Positions 43,710-54,502 of a stretch of 64,000 bases of DNA are shown piece after piece. The notes beneath the pieces are model-generated. The model was not told the origin of the DNA. It worked only from the letters and a program-made list of their open reading frames with translations, and did not search any database. The DNA is from Heracleum sosnowskyi (taxonomy: Eukaryota; Streptophyta; Magnoliopsida; Apiales; Apiaceae): NCBI GenBank assembly GCA_030848705.1, contig CM061239.1, positions 86,596,363 through 86,660,362 on the forward strand. Direction: 5' to 3'. The position numbers were made by a program, and so were the translations under genes. Positions within the stretch are counted from its first letter, which is position 1. Every line of letters starts with the position of its first letter.

Positions 43710-46700
43710 TCAATCTGGTATTGCAGGGAGTTAAACAGGTAAGCCGTGTTATATGGGTTCTTGACAGTGGCTGTTCAAGGCATATGACCGGAGATAGAGC
43801 CCTGCTATCAGATATGGTTGAAAAAGCTGGCCCAGTAGTAACCTTTGGAGATAACAGCAAGGGTATTACGAAAGGATATGGCTGTTTGAAGTACGGAAAT
43901 GTTATCATTGAAGATGTTTCATTTGTGGAAGGTCTGACGTTCAATCTTCTCAGCATCAGTCAGTTCTGTGACAGAGGATATTCTGTTTCCTTTGAAAGAG
44001 AGAAGTGCCAGATCCTTCACAAGAAGAATGGAAAGCCTGCTCTTCAAGGAGTAAGGAAAGGTGACTTGTTCATAGCTGATCTGAACTCGGAATTCAAAGA
44101 TGAAGTTAATTGTTTTTATGCTAAAGCTTCATCAGATGATAGTTGGCTATGGCACAAGAAGATGTCTCACCTTAACTTCAAAACTATGAACTCTTTAGTC
44201 AAGAGGGAATTAGTTAGAGGTTTGCCTCAGATGGAATTTACACAGGAAGGACTGTGTGAGGCATGTCAGAAAGGAAAGTCAAAGAAAGCTTCTCACAAGG
44301 GCACTGATACATCATCAATAACTGAACCTCTTCAGCTACTGCACATGGATTTGTTTGGTCCAGTTAATGTGATGTCCATGTCAAAGAAACAATATGCACT
44401 TGTGATTGTTGATGACTATTCTAAATACACATGGGTTTTATTCCTACATTCCAAGGATGAGACCCCATTTATGGTGATTGGCCATGTGAAGTTGATTGAG
44501 CTGGATTCTAGATTCCCTGTTAGAGCCATAAGGTCAGATAATGGTACTGAATTCAAGAATGCCATTCTAAATGACTTTTGTGCTGATAAAGGAATAACAA
44601 GACAGTATTCTGCCCCTAGAACTCCTCAACAAAATGGAGTAGTGGAAAGAAAGAATCGTACATTGATTGAAGCTGCAAGGACTATGTTAAGTGAGTCCAA
44701 ACTTCCAACGTACTTTTGGGCTGAAGCAGCGAATACAGCTTGTTATACTCAGAATCGAACGTTAATCAACAAGGACTTAATGAAGACTCCGTATGAGATC
44801 ATGAACAACAAGAAACCAACTGTCAAGTACTTTCATGTATTTGGAGCAAGATGCTTTGTGCTTATAGATGACAATGTTAAACGTGGCAAGTTTGATGCAA
44901 AGGCACAAGAAGCTATTTTTGTTGGATATTCCAGAAGATCTTACAGGGTCTATGTGGTTGGCAGTCACACAGTAAAGGAAAGTGTCAGTGTTACTTTTGA
45001 TGACACTAAGTTCCCCAGTATCCAAAAAGAAGACTCATCTGAAAAGCTGAAGTTTGATAACTTGCCAGACTCAGAATCAGATGATGAAGTCTCACCTGAA
45101 GTTATTGCTGGTGATGATAATAACAATGATGATAATGATCATGGTGATGGTGGTGGAAACACTGGTAACAATGGAGATACCACCAACACTGGAGAAGAAT
45201 CATCAAGGCATACAGGCAACAACTCAGGGGGAGCAAATGAAGGATCAACTAGTCACTCACAACATCAAAGTGAATTTCAAGGTGAATCATCAAGATCAAA
45301 TCTTCCAAGACAGACTGTTTGGAATAGAGCTCATCCTTTTGAGCTGATCCTTGGTGATCCAAATGTTGGAGTTAAAACTAGAAGTGCTTCTCAGAATGAA
45401 TGTCTTTTCTCAGCATTCCTTTCTAAAATGGAGCCAAAGAAAACTGAGGAAGCACTGACTGATCCAGATTGGGTGATTGCTATGCAAGATGAACTCAATC
45501 AATTTGAACAACAACAAGTCTGGAAGCTTGTACCTAGGCCAAAGAACAAGAAAGTAGTCGGTACAAGATGGGTATACAGGAACAAGCTAGATGAGGATGG
45601 CATTGTTACTAGAAACAAGGCAAGACTGGTTGCACAAGGGTATTCTCAAGCTGAAGGCATTGATTATGATGAAACCTATGCACCAGTGGCTAGACTTGAG
45701 GCTATCAGGATGTTCTTAGCATTTGCTGCTTATTCCAATTTTAAAGTCTATCAAATGGATGTTAAGAGTGCATTCCTGAATGGTGAACTTGATGAAGAAG
45801 TGTATGTGGAACAGCCCCCTGGCTTTGAAAATCAGGAGCTGCTGGACTTTGTGTACTTTCTCTTCAAGGCTATCTATGGTCTCAAACAAGCCCCAAGAAA
45901 ATGGTATGACACTCTCTCTGGTTTTCTTTTAGAAAATGGTTTTGTTAGAGGTATCATAGACAAAACTCTTTTTTCAAAGAAACACAAAAGTGATATGATA
46001 TTAGTCCAAGTCTATGTGGATGACATCATATTTGGGTCTACTAATGATAATCTCTGTAAGAGATTTGCTGAGCTTATGCAGAGTAAGTTTGAAATGAGTA
46101 TGATGGGTGAGCTGAAGTTCTTTCTTGGATTACAAGTAAGTCAAAGGTCAAATGGTATATTTATTTGTCAATCCAAGTATCTCAAAGAACTCCTCAAGAA
46201 GTATCACATGGAGGATTCAGCATCAGCAAGGACTCCATCTTCAACAGCCATCAAACTTGGAGCTTCTGACAAATCTATCAAGGTAGATGTTACAAGCTAC
46301 AGAGGTATGATTGGCTCTTTACTCTATCTTACTGCTAGTAGACCAGATATTATGTATGCTACATGCTTGTGTGCAAGGTTCCAAGCGGACCCTAGAGATG
46401 TTCATCTCGTTGCTGTGAAAAGAATCTTGAGATATCTTAAGGGTACACCTAATCTAGGTATTTGGTACCCTAAAGATTCTGGTTTTAATCTTGTTGGATA
46501 TACAGATTCTGATTATGCAGGTAGTGTTGTGGATAGAAAGAGTACCTCTGGGAGTTGTCAATTCCTAGGAGGTAGGTTGATTTCCTGGTATAGCAAGAAA
46601 CAACAAACAGTTTCCAATTCAACAGCAGAAGCTGAATATATTGCTGCTGGAAGCTGTTGTGCTCAGATCTTATGGATACGGAATCAATTAAAGGACTATG

Positions 46701-46963
46701 GCTTTGCATTAGACAAAATTCCCATATTTTGTGATAATACAAGTGCCATAGCAATCTCCAACAACCCTGTGCAGCACTCGAGAACGAAGCACATTGATAT
46801 CAGGTATCATTTTATTAGAGAGCATGTCATGAATGGAACTGTGGAGTTACATTTTGTACCCACAGAAGAACAGACTGCAGATATATTCACTAAATCTGTT
46901 GATGAATCCACATTTATCAAGTTAGTTGGTAAATTGGGTATGTTAAACAGTCTTAGTGATTAA
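43667..46963 (+). CDS. pol: Copia 2 pol (protease, integrase, RT, RNase H)
   Basis: The frame is open from 43667 with no suitable ATG near its start; counting residues from the GTG at 43688 gives 1091 aa. Protease: DSGCSRHMTG (Asp26). Integrase: zinc finger (WLWHKKMSHLN, CEACQKG), then D221, D284 and E320, exactly the DD35E spacing. RT: RARLVAQGYSQ-type block near 45610-45650, MDVKSAFLNGELDEEVYVEQ, and the catalytic YVDD (Tyr776-Asp779). RNase H: GYTDSDYAG (Asp940), AEAEYIAAGSC and DNTSAIAI. It ends KLGMLNSLSD. The products copy the RNA into DNA and insert it. No stop or frameshift interrupts it, so this copy looks competent in pol. How it is expressed from the gag frame is unresolved. Confidence 0.95.
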   Translation, partial: VCRTQSSVGSEEGLINLVLQGVKQVSRVIWVLDSGCSRHMTGDRALLSDMVEKAGPVVTFGDNSKGITKGYGCLKYGNVIIEDVSFVEGLTFNLLSISQFCDRGYSVSFEREKCQILHKKNGKPALQGVRKGDLFIADLNSEFKDEVNCFYAKASSDDSWLWHKKMSHLNFKTMNSLVKRELVRGLPQMEFTQEGLCEACQKGKSKKASHKGTDTSSITEPLQLLHMDLFGPVNVMSMSKKQYALVIVDDYSKYTWVLFLHSKDETPFMVIGHVKLIELDSRFPVRAIRSDNGTEFKNAILNDFCADKGITRQYSAPRTPQQNGVVERKNRTLIEAARTMLSESKLPTYFWAEAANTACYTQNRTLINKDLMKTPYEIMNNKKPTVKYFHVFGARCFVLIDDNVKRGKFDAKAQEAIFVGYSRRSYRVYVVGSHTVKESVSVTFDDTKFPSIQKEDSSEKLKFDNLPDSESDDEVSPEVIAGDDNNNDDNDHGDGGGNTGNNGDTTNTGEESSRHTGNNSGGANEGSTSHSQHQSEFQGESSRSNLPRQTVWNRAHPFELILGDPNVGVKTRSASQNECLFSAFLSKMEPKKTEEALTDPDWVIAMQDELNQFEQQQVWKLVPRPKNKKVVGTRWVYRNKLDEDGIVTRNKARLVAQGYSQAEGIDYDETYAPVARLEAIRMFLAFAAYSNFKVYQMDVKSAFLNGELDEEVYVEQPPGFENQELLDFVYFLFKAIYGLKQAPRKWYDTLSGFLLENGFVRGIIDKTLFSKKHKSDMILVQVYVDDIIFGSTNDNLCKRFAELMQSKFEMSMMGELKFFLGLQVSQRSNGIFICQSKYLKELLKKYHMEDSASARTPSSTAIKLGASDKSIKVDVTSYRGMIGSLLYLTASRPDIMYATCLCARFQADPRDVHLVAVKRILRYLKGTPNLGIWYPKDSGFNLVGYTDSDYAGSVVDRKSTSGSCQFLGGRLISWYSKKQQTVSNSTAEAEYIAAGSCCAQILWIRNQLKDYGFALDKIPIFCDNTSAIAISNNPVQHSRTKHIDIRYHFIREHVMNGTVELHFVPTEEQTADIFTKSVDESTFIKLVGKLGMLNSLSD

Positions 46964-48289
46964 CAATATCTCTGTCACGTTTGTTCTTTCAAAATTCATT
47001 TTCTTTTGTTTTGTTAATGATATTCACTGAGAGTTCTCATTTAATAATTGCATGCTTGTTGATTTAAATGGTTCTGAATATTTTATTTTCTTTAAAAATA
47101 TCTTTCTCATATTTTTTTAAGGTGGAGAAATGTATTTTTATTGAAAATATATTTATTTAGAATTATTGAGATATTTTTCAGATTGTAAATATTGTTGTTT
47201 AAATATTTCTGCAAGTTTATATTAATTTTATGCATTTCTATAATATTCTGCATATTTTTCTAGGATTTATGGAATTTTCTGTGAATTTTTCTAGGTTTGT
47301 AAGTATTTTTCATGTATTTCTATATTATTTCTGCATTTTTCTGTAAAGTTTTAGTATTTTTCAGCATTTTCTTTTTATTTAGAACTGCTTTTCTATTTTA
47401 TTTTCTTATTTTCGTTAGTATTACTAGTTTTGAACTAGTAGTACTATCGGTAGTACTATCCAGTGATAGTACTACTAGTTCTTTTTATTAGTCCTACCAG
47501 GTTTTATTCTATTTTATTTTGTTTGTTTTTGTTTTTTTTTTCTTTTTCTCTTAGTACTACCGTAGTTTATAGTTTTTTTTGGTCTTAGTACTGCTAGTTC
47601 TATTCGTATAGTACTACTAGCATTTCTTTTTGTTTTCTTTTATTTTTATTATTCTGATAGTACTACCGAGTTTTGGATAGTACTACTAAGCTTTTTCTTT
47701 TTATTTTATTTTTTTTCTGTTTAATTACCATAGTACTACCGTGTTTTTTATTTTTACCATTAGTACTACTGGTTTTACTTTTACCATAGTACTACTGGTT
47801 ATATAAATATACTAATTTTTTTTGTTTTTACAGTTTACTGAGTACTACCACAGTTCAAGTTTTTACTTAACTGAATTTTTTCTCTCTTTTGTTCTTCAAG
47901 AAACGAACTGCTGCCCGTTTCTTTTTCAGTTTCTGAATTCATTTCTTGTTAGTTTTAAAATCTGAGACCATCACTGAATAGATCTTCTCAAGCCCATTAA
48001 TTCGAGTACTTAAAATCCAAGTTTCATTGAGTTTTAAGTTTTCGAGTTTTTGAATTTCAAAGGGTTTTCCTATTCGTTTTTAGTGATTTAGAAGGTGTTT
48101 TTGGATTCTAAAAATAGTACTGTGTGTGATTTTTGTCAAGGATTAACATACTAAAATTTGGTAATTTTTGGAGAACTTTGAAAATTTGGATTTTTAATTA
48201 ATTTTAATTAGTTTTAAATTCCTAAAATTCGAATTATTCATAATTATTTAAGTTTTTGATTTTCTGTGTTAATTCTTACTTAGTAAATT
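46964..48289 (+). other. Copia 2 spacer between pol and ORF3
   Basis: Non-coding and T-rich. Between 47410 and 47860 it holds about fourteen copies of TAGTACTAC(C/T) words, also found in the LTRs. A purine-rich aaggtggagaaatg is at about 47120. It would be the leader of any subgenomic ORF3 RNA. Confidence 0.7.
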
Positions 48290-51200
48290 ATGGCTCAGAA
48301 TTTTGAGGTTGTTAAAAACAATTACATTGGGTATTTTGATCCGTTGAGATGTCCGATTGATCGTTTTCGACCTTGGATTCAGTTTTTAAATTCGCAGTGT
48401 TGTGTGAGTCGTGCTATATGTTTATCTGCTGATTTAAAGATTGAACCACTTAGATTGTTGTGTTCTACTGCTGTAATTTCTGAGAATTTAAATTCTATAT
48501 CTTTCACTATTGAGCACACACAATATACTATTACTGAGGATTTGTTTTGTGAAGTGTTTCAACTTCCTAGGGATAACTTTGATAGGACTCCTTCTGATGA
48601 TGAATTAATTCAGTTTTTCACCAGAATTCATTATCAAGGTCCTTTGGAGTTGCCTAAACTCAGTAAAGCAAATCTAGTCTGTGAATGGGATATCTTATTT
48701 GATACTTTAGCTAAGGTTTTCAGCAATTGTACTAAGAGCAATTTTCCACATATTCCATCCTTGTTGCAGTACATTGCTTATGCTATTGTGTTTACTGTTA
48801 AACTTAACATTGGTCATCTTATTTGGAGTCTTATGGTTAGGAGAGTAGCTAATGCCAGGATTGATCATGATAGTGGTAGAAATGTCAGGTGTTTCTATCC
48901 TAGATTTCTCACTATCTTAATCAATCATGTGCTATCTGATGCTCACAAGGAGTTGTTTTCAAATGCTGTATCTATTCCTTCTCCTACTACTTTTAGTAAG
49001 TTCTATCAAAGACTCCATACTTCTAGTAAATGGAATATGACACCAGTGGTTGTAAGTCCATTTATGGCTCATTTCATTCACCTACCTACTTTTGAACCCT
49101 TTGTTCCTGATCAACAACTAGTCATTGCAGCTGGAACTTCAGAGGAACTGCCACTACAGGTAATACATCCTATCTCTGGATCATCTGGCACCTCTGCTCA
49201 AACCCAAGTGGTTGATAGGACAGACCAAGAGGTTGTAGAACCACAATCTCTATCCCAGGTCAGAGAGCCAAACACAGTGTCTAATCCTTTAACCTCTCAA
49301 CCTGGAACTGCTTCTTTAATAAGACAAAGGTCAAGTAGTGAAGAAACACTGAGTGCACCCACAGCTCTGTCTCCACCATTAAAGAAAAGAAAAACCTATA
49401 GAGAGACATCTGTAAGCCCATCCATGTCCTCCCAAAAGGACTTGGACCTTGAAATGGCCATTGAACAGTCTCTGGAGACATCCTCTGAACAGGATGAATC
49501 TATTGAAATTCGCCATCAAGCCCTGACAATCTGTAATGAGTCAAGCACTCTCCCATTACTCACAATGGGAGAAGACATCCAAATACAAGAAACTCAGGAC
49601 ACTTTGTTAGGAGAGCACTTAGGTTCTGAAACAGTGCCTACCATTGTCACGGTAGAAGTGCCTTCACAGGCATCAGAGGGAAAATCTGATTATTTGCCAT
49701 CTATAATAGAATCATTTTCTCCCCTCCCAGAGGGAACATCTCTGGCTCCCCTAAGGGATTTTTCACTCACAGTTTTTACTGGTGAAAGTGAAAGGCAACC
49801 TGATGAGTCTGTCCCTGAAGAAATTCAGTATACAATGTCAAATATTTTGACAGACTCATTCAGGGATCGGGAATTGCGAACTCCCATTGCACCACCACTG
49901 ACCTCTCTTGAAGGGGCTAGGGTGATTTTTCCTGCAGGTACATCTACTGAGAATCTTGACAGACAGTTAGTGGTGAGAGATATGAATCAAACACCGAGTG
50001 AAACACAAGCACGTGAGTTGAGTGAAACACCACTGAGAGCAATTGAGGTGAGTGCACACACTGACACAAACACTGCTTTGTTGAACCAACTAGCTGATCT
50101 ACAAAGGAAGTTACAAGAAACCCAGGCTGAGAACAATCTTCTGAAAGCACAAGTGGTTGCACAATCTACCACCTCTGTATCAAATCAGCTGGGTACTGTG
50201 AAAGATGACCTGGAAGGACTAAAGGATAATCTACTCCCGAGGCTGAATTCAATCCAACAATCTCAAGTACTGGTGGCTTCAGACATCTCTGATATTATAA
50301 CGTCAAATGCTCAGATATCGGAGAGTGTCAAGGAGATTGCTGCTATTTCTACCAAGGTGGACTTTATTCTGCAAACATCTGATGAAAACCAGAGGTTTAA
50401 TGAGCAAAGGATATCTAGGATTGAAGGAGGAATGGAGCATCTTAATGAAGGGATGAAGCACCTGTACAACATGATCAAGGAATCACATCAACCTACTGTA
50501 GAACAAAGATCATTCTTTGAGGGAGATGATGATGAGGATGATGAGGCTGATGAAGGAAGAGATGGAAGGAAAAGAGGAGAGATAAGGAGAACAACTGAGG
50601 TGAATCCTAGGGCTTCCACAGCTCAAACTGTAGAGGATTCCTCAACTAAGGGGGAGAAGGAGAAGAAAGGAGAGGAAAGGAGGGAAGCTGGAGAAGCTTC
50701 TGGAGGAGATAAGGGGAAAGGTAAACAATCAATGGAGGAGTCTGCTTTTGATGATGCCTACTACTACCTGAACAGGATGACTTCCACTTTGAGGAGTCTG
50801 GTGATCTGGAGAAGACCATTCCTGAAGAAGCTTTTGGTGAGGAGGAGGTTGAGGAGGCAACCAACTTTGATGATTGGGAAGATGAAGCTGATCTATATAC
50901 ACCTGACCCTTTGTTTCAAAAGGAGTTGAAGAAACAGCAAGCAGAGCTAAGGAGAAAGGAGGATGAGCAAGCAAAGGTCTCCGACATCATATCTCAGAAG
51001 CTGAAAATTCAAAAGGCTGAACATGAAGACAAACAACGTCTTCATAGTATTCATGTCAAGGAAAGGAGATTGGATGTTAGGATGAAGCAAGGAAGTAAAT
51101 GGGATAAGGCAAGGGAGATGTTTGATATCCCTCAAAGAGGCACAAACAATGATGCTACTTTTCTGAAGCTGCTTGAGAAGATCAGAACGGTTAATCCAGA

Positions 51201-51801
51201 CAACTCATTATATATGAAGGCATTGAAGGAAGATATCCTAAGGATTACGTCTGCATTTGATCAAGTGAGGCAAGAATTGTTCATCTATGTCTCAAGTGCG
51301 CTTGAAGGGTCATTCACCATTTCTCTTGACCTCCTACAAAGAAGATCTCTATCTGAATTGTGGATTCTGATGAGTAAAGTAAAGAGATCTTCTTGCTTGA
51401 ATGAGCTTCTATATGACCGGCTTAGAGATTCTGCTATGAAGGCCAGCCCTCAAGTTGTACATTTTCCTTATGAAGTCAAAATCTACAGAGGTACAACTTT
51501 AGAGACTGTGAGGCTGGATCCTGATTCTATGAAGCTACAGACTGCTATGCAACTGGTTAAGTTGGAGAATCTTCTTAGAACTTCTGGGTTTGCTTCTGTA
51601 GAAAAGTCTGAAGTTGCTGATATGATTTCAGACTACTGCATGGAGAAAATTCCAAGGTATGCTCAAATGAAGAATAGATTGAAGAAGATCACCACTCAAC
51701 CAGTGATGCCAAGTGGTGTGGTTTCTGAAAGTGATCGTGTCCTTGACAAAGATCTTCTAGTCACCTTGCAAGAAGCTGAAGAAGGTGAAATTAGAGACTG
51801 A
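48290..51801 (+). CDS. Copia 2 ORF3, unknown post-pol protein (about 1170 codons, one frame change)
   Basis: The first open part is 48290-50929 (879 aa), and the second, in the -1 frame, is 50911-51801. The natural join lies near 50755-50770, where the downstream frame becomes acidic (PEQDDFHFEESGDLEKTIPE). Residues 1-275 form a folded domain (GYFDPLRCPI, TEDLFCEVFQLPRDN, CEWDILFDTLAKVF, FYPRFLTILINHVLSD), homologous by eye to the copia 1 third ORF. Residues 280-590 are Ser/Thr/Gln-rich and disordered with a nuclear-localisation-like KKRK. Heptad-like coiled coil spans about 598-740 (LNQLADLQRKLQETQAENN). A charged Glu/Lys tract follows, then a second helical domain ending EEAEEGEIRD-like. 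There is no signal peptide or membrane span, so it is not a typical env. A distant relation to plant transposon-associated domains (such as Pfam Transposase_32) is only a guess. Confidence 0.75.
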
Positions 51802-52050
51802 AGGCATGATAGGTTTAGCTCATTTGTAAATATTATATGTTTAGAGCTAGGTAAATCAAGATAGGCAAATGTATTCATATGTTCAGTCTAGAGGAACATC
51901 TATCTTGTATTTATCTTTACTGTTTGAATCTGGATATTGTTATATTTAATCCAGAACTTTTTATTATTTGCTTGGCTCTTAAAAGTCTTATCTTTTCTTG
52001 TTTTAGTTGAGTTATCCTCTAGAGTATTTGGTTGTTATTGTCTAACAAAC

Positions 52051-52064
52051 AAATAGGGGGAGAT
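52051..52064 (+). promoter_or_regulatory. Polypurine tract of copia 2
   Basis: AAATAGGGGGAGAT directly precedes the 3' LTR. It would prime plus-strand DNA synthesis. Confidence 0.85.
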
Positions 52065-53429
52065 TGAAAGGCATATGTCTAGGCCTATTTGTAAACACCG
52101 AGGATTCTACTCAACTTTAATTAAGATGTAATAAGTAAATAATAAAAATCAAATGTCACAGGAATCTCAGAAGGTTATATCTGTCAAAGAATGAAGATTA
52201 AAGTCATCTACAGACTTGAAGTTATTCTACACTGGAAGAAGTTCATTTATTTGATCAAGCCTCAGTGAAGTATTCAAGAAAGTGGATCTATTTAAAGTGA
52301 CAGAGATTTCAGAAGTGTGACGGGAGAAAAGTACAGGTTACAGTCCTTGTTTAAATAGAAGGAGAAAAGAATCACAGCTTAAAGTTAAAGATGAAGAACA
52401 ACCATTAAAGTTAGTCGCTCATGAACCAGACAGTACATGGAGTGTCAACGTCAGTCAGTGGAAGTTCGTCATCAATTTCAGTGGTTCTAAGAATTAGATT
52501 AATTCTCTTTTAATTTTATTCTATAAGATATTTAATTTAATCTATGAATTAATTCTTTCAGAATTAATTCATATATTAAATTAATCAATCTAGATCTTAA
52601 GTAATTTAATGTATAAATTAATTCTCAGAATTAATTTATTTATGAAATTATTTGGGTCATTTATTTAATTTATTTAATCAGTGAATTAATTCTAAAAGAA
52701 TTAATTCATTTGTTAAATCAATTAAAAGTAGAATTTATTAAAACTGTTTTATCCTAATTCTATTTATACTAGTAGTACTATCTATGATAGTACTACCGAT
52801 AGTCCTACCAGTTCAAACTGGTAGTCCTACCGATAGTACTACAAGGCTTATTTGATAAGTACTACCGAGTATTAAATGAAATGATTTCAGTTGGTTTTGG
52901 CGCGTGTAATTTCATCAGGTGACTTGTTTAAATACAAGTACTGATCAAATTGAAGAAAAAACAACAAAAATTGAAGACAGAACACAAAAAGCAAAGTTTT
53001 ATCTTTCTCTCTTCTGCATTCAAGCGAACCAACTGCATAGCTGAATTAAATTCTTGTAATAAATTCTGATAAGCAAAGTTATATCCAATCCATTAGAATT
53101 TGATTACTTGTATTCATTTGGCAATCTAGCGGATCATAATCCCTAGAATTACTATCGAACTACTTTTTAGTATTCGATCTTTTTATTACAAAAATAGATA
53201 AATTCATGTCGAATTTATTCTAGATTTGTTTTAACAAGAACCTTGTAATCTGTGCACTGAATTGTAACACCTCTTAAGTTTAATAGAGTTTCTATTTAAC
53301 TTGAATATTGTTTCAGTTTTTATTCCGCACTAATTTGTTCTAAACAGTTAAATCATTTAACGAACAAATTCAATAAAACGGTATAGTTTGTATTCAACCC
53401 CCCTTCTACAAACTTATCAGGACCTAACA
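52065..53429 (+). repeat. 3' LTR of copia 2 (1365 bp)
   Basis: Matches the 5' LTR except for two substitutions (near 52482 and 52868) and a 9-bp tandem duplication (ttatttaat, near 52670). It supplies the polyadenylation site of the genomic RNA. Confidence 0.95.
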
Positions 53430-53451
53430 GTTCGACTCATTTACAGCCCTG

Positions 53452-53672
53452 GTGATCAAATTAAGAATATGCTTAGATCATACTTTTGTAAATTTTACAG
53501 GAAAACTTATAAATTTGATGAAAAAGTTGAGTAAAAGCACCATACTGGTGGATAGATACATGCAAACATTAAAAATGTCTAGCCATTTAATATAAGAAAA
53601 ATGTTACTATTAATGAACTTTTTAAATAGAAATCGTCCTAGATGCTAATAATCAAATATCACATTGATCATG
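53452..53672. other. Flank between the hAT-like and CACTA elements
   Basis: It begins with the hAT target duplication. The last 35 bases (ataatcaaatatcacattga and so on) match the 3' flank of the intact serpin (31988-32025), so this is part of the duplicated serpin downstream region. Confidence 0.65.
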
Positions 53673-54443
53673 TTGCACTACACTAAAAATTGGCTTTTCC
53701 TACCAACTATTTCTTACCGAAGCATTTCCTACCGAGTATTTCCTACCAATTTTCAAGTCAAAGGGTCATTTCCTACCGTCCCCGCATACGGTAGGAAATG
53801 ACCCATGGGACCCACCCATTTCCTACCGTCGACGGTAGGAAATGGGTCATGTGGACCCATAATGCCACGTCAACCGAGAAACGATGTCGTTTTGCTTCAC
53901 CTATTTCCTACCGCCGATAATTGGTAGGAAATGGTGTGCTCATTTCCTACCAAGGTTGGTAGGAAATAGGTGTTGTGTGTCCCATAAGACACGTCAGTTG
54001 TTGTCATTTTGTTACCCATTTCCTACCGCCTCCTATGCGGTAGGAAATGGGTCGTCTATTCACCACACCAAAGACAACGTGTCATCCTCTGATTGGTTGA
54101 CATGCTATGTGGCCATTTCCTACCGCTTATCGGTAGGAAATGAGCTGTAACGAAAAATTAAATCTTATCTACATTTACACTACCTTCTGATTTAAAACCT
54201 ACCGCCCTACATCATTTCCTACCGCCGAACATTTATAAATTAATTATTTAATAATTACAAAAATAAAAAAATTTATTTTCATATCGTAAATACATCTTGG
54301 AATGCCATTTTCTTATAAAATTATATTGTATGCAAAAAATTAGACTCTTTTAACTTCATTTGCCATGAATTTATATTGAAAATGTTTATTTTTAATAATT
54401 TAGATTACATATATGGTTAAATAAATCTTGGATAACATTTTTG

Positions 54444-54502
54444 TAGAGTGGTTGGAGTGTTAGCTTTTGTTCAGTAGGTCTAAGTTTCGATTCCATGAGG
54501 AA
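54444..54502 (+). other. tRNA-like module 1 inside the CACTA element (degenerate)
   Basis: gtagagtggttgg is followed after about 40 bases by gtttcgattcc, resembling the A and B boxes of a tRNA promoter. It is weaker than the second module and I do not call it a tRNA gene. Confidence 0.3.

Larger units (their letters stand above)
40008..53429 (+). mobile_element. Ty1/copia retrotransposon 2 (Sirevirus-like), nearly intact, very young
   Basis: A complete 13,422-bp element: 5' LTR 40008-41363, primer-binding site, gag 41469-43709, pol to 46963, a 1.3 kb spacer, ORF3 from 48290 to 51801, a polypurine tract and 3' LTR 52065-53429. Perfect 5-bp duplications GTTCG flank it (40003-40007, 53430-53434). 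By eye the LTRs differ by two substitutions and one 9-bp tandem duplication (ttatttaat), and the lengths (1356 and 1365) agree exactly with that. Gag and pol have all expected catalytic residues. The only visible defect is a frame change in ORF3. The third ORF after pol and the large size suggest a Sirevirus relative. Confidence 0.95.
34401..53451. mobile_element. Non-autonomous hAT-like element, split by two later LTR insertions
   Basis: The left end TAGGGCCGTAAATGAGTCGA (34401) and the right end CGACTCATTTACAGCCCTG (ending 53451) are inverted repeats. The flanks are identical 8-bp sequences GTGATCAA (34393-34400 and 53452-53459), the hAT signature. Removing the solo LTR (34971-39763), the copia element (40008-53429) and their 5-bp duplications leaves about 826 bp, made of 34401-34970, 39769-40007 and 53435-53451. 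The remainder is rich in agttcg/gagctcg/cgtgaac words in both orientations and has no transposase. Confidence 0.82.

Noticed and set aside
48290..51801. ORF3 as a classical envelope gene
   Set aside because: No N-terminal signal peptide, no convincing membrane segment and a Glu/Lys-rich coiled-coil make-up; position alone is not enough.
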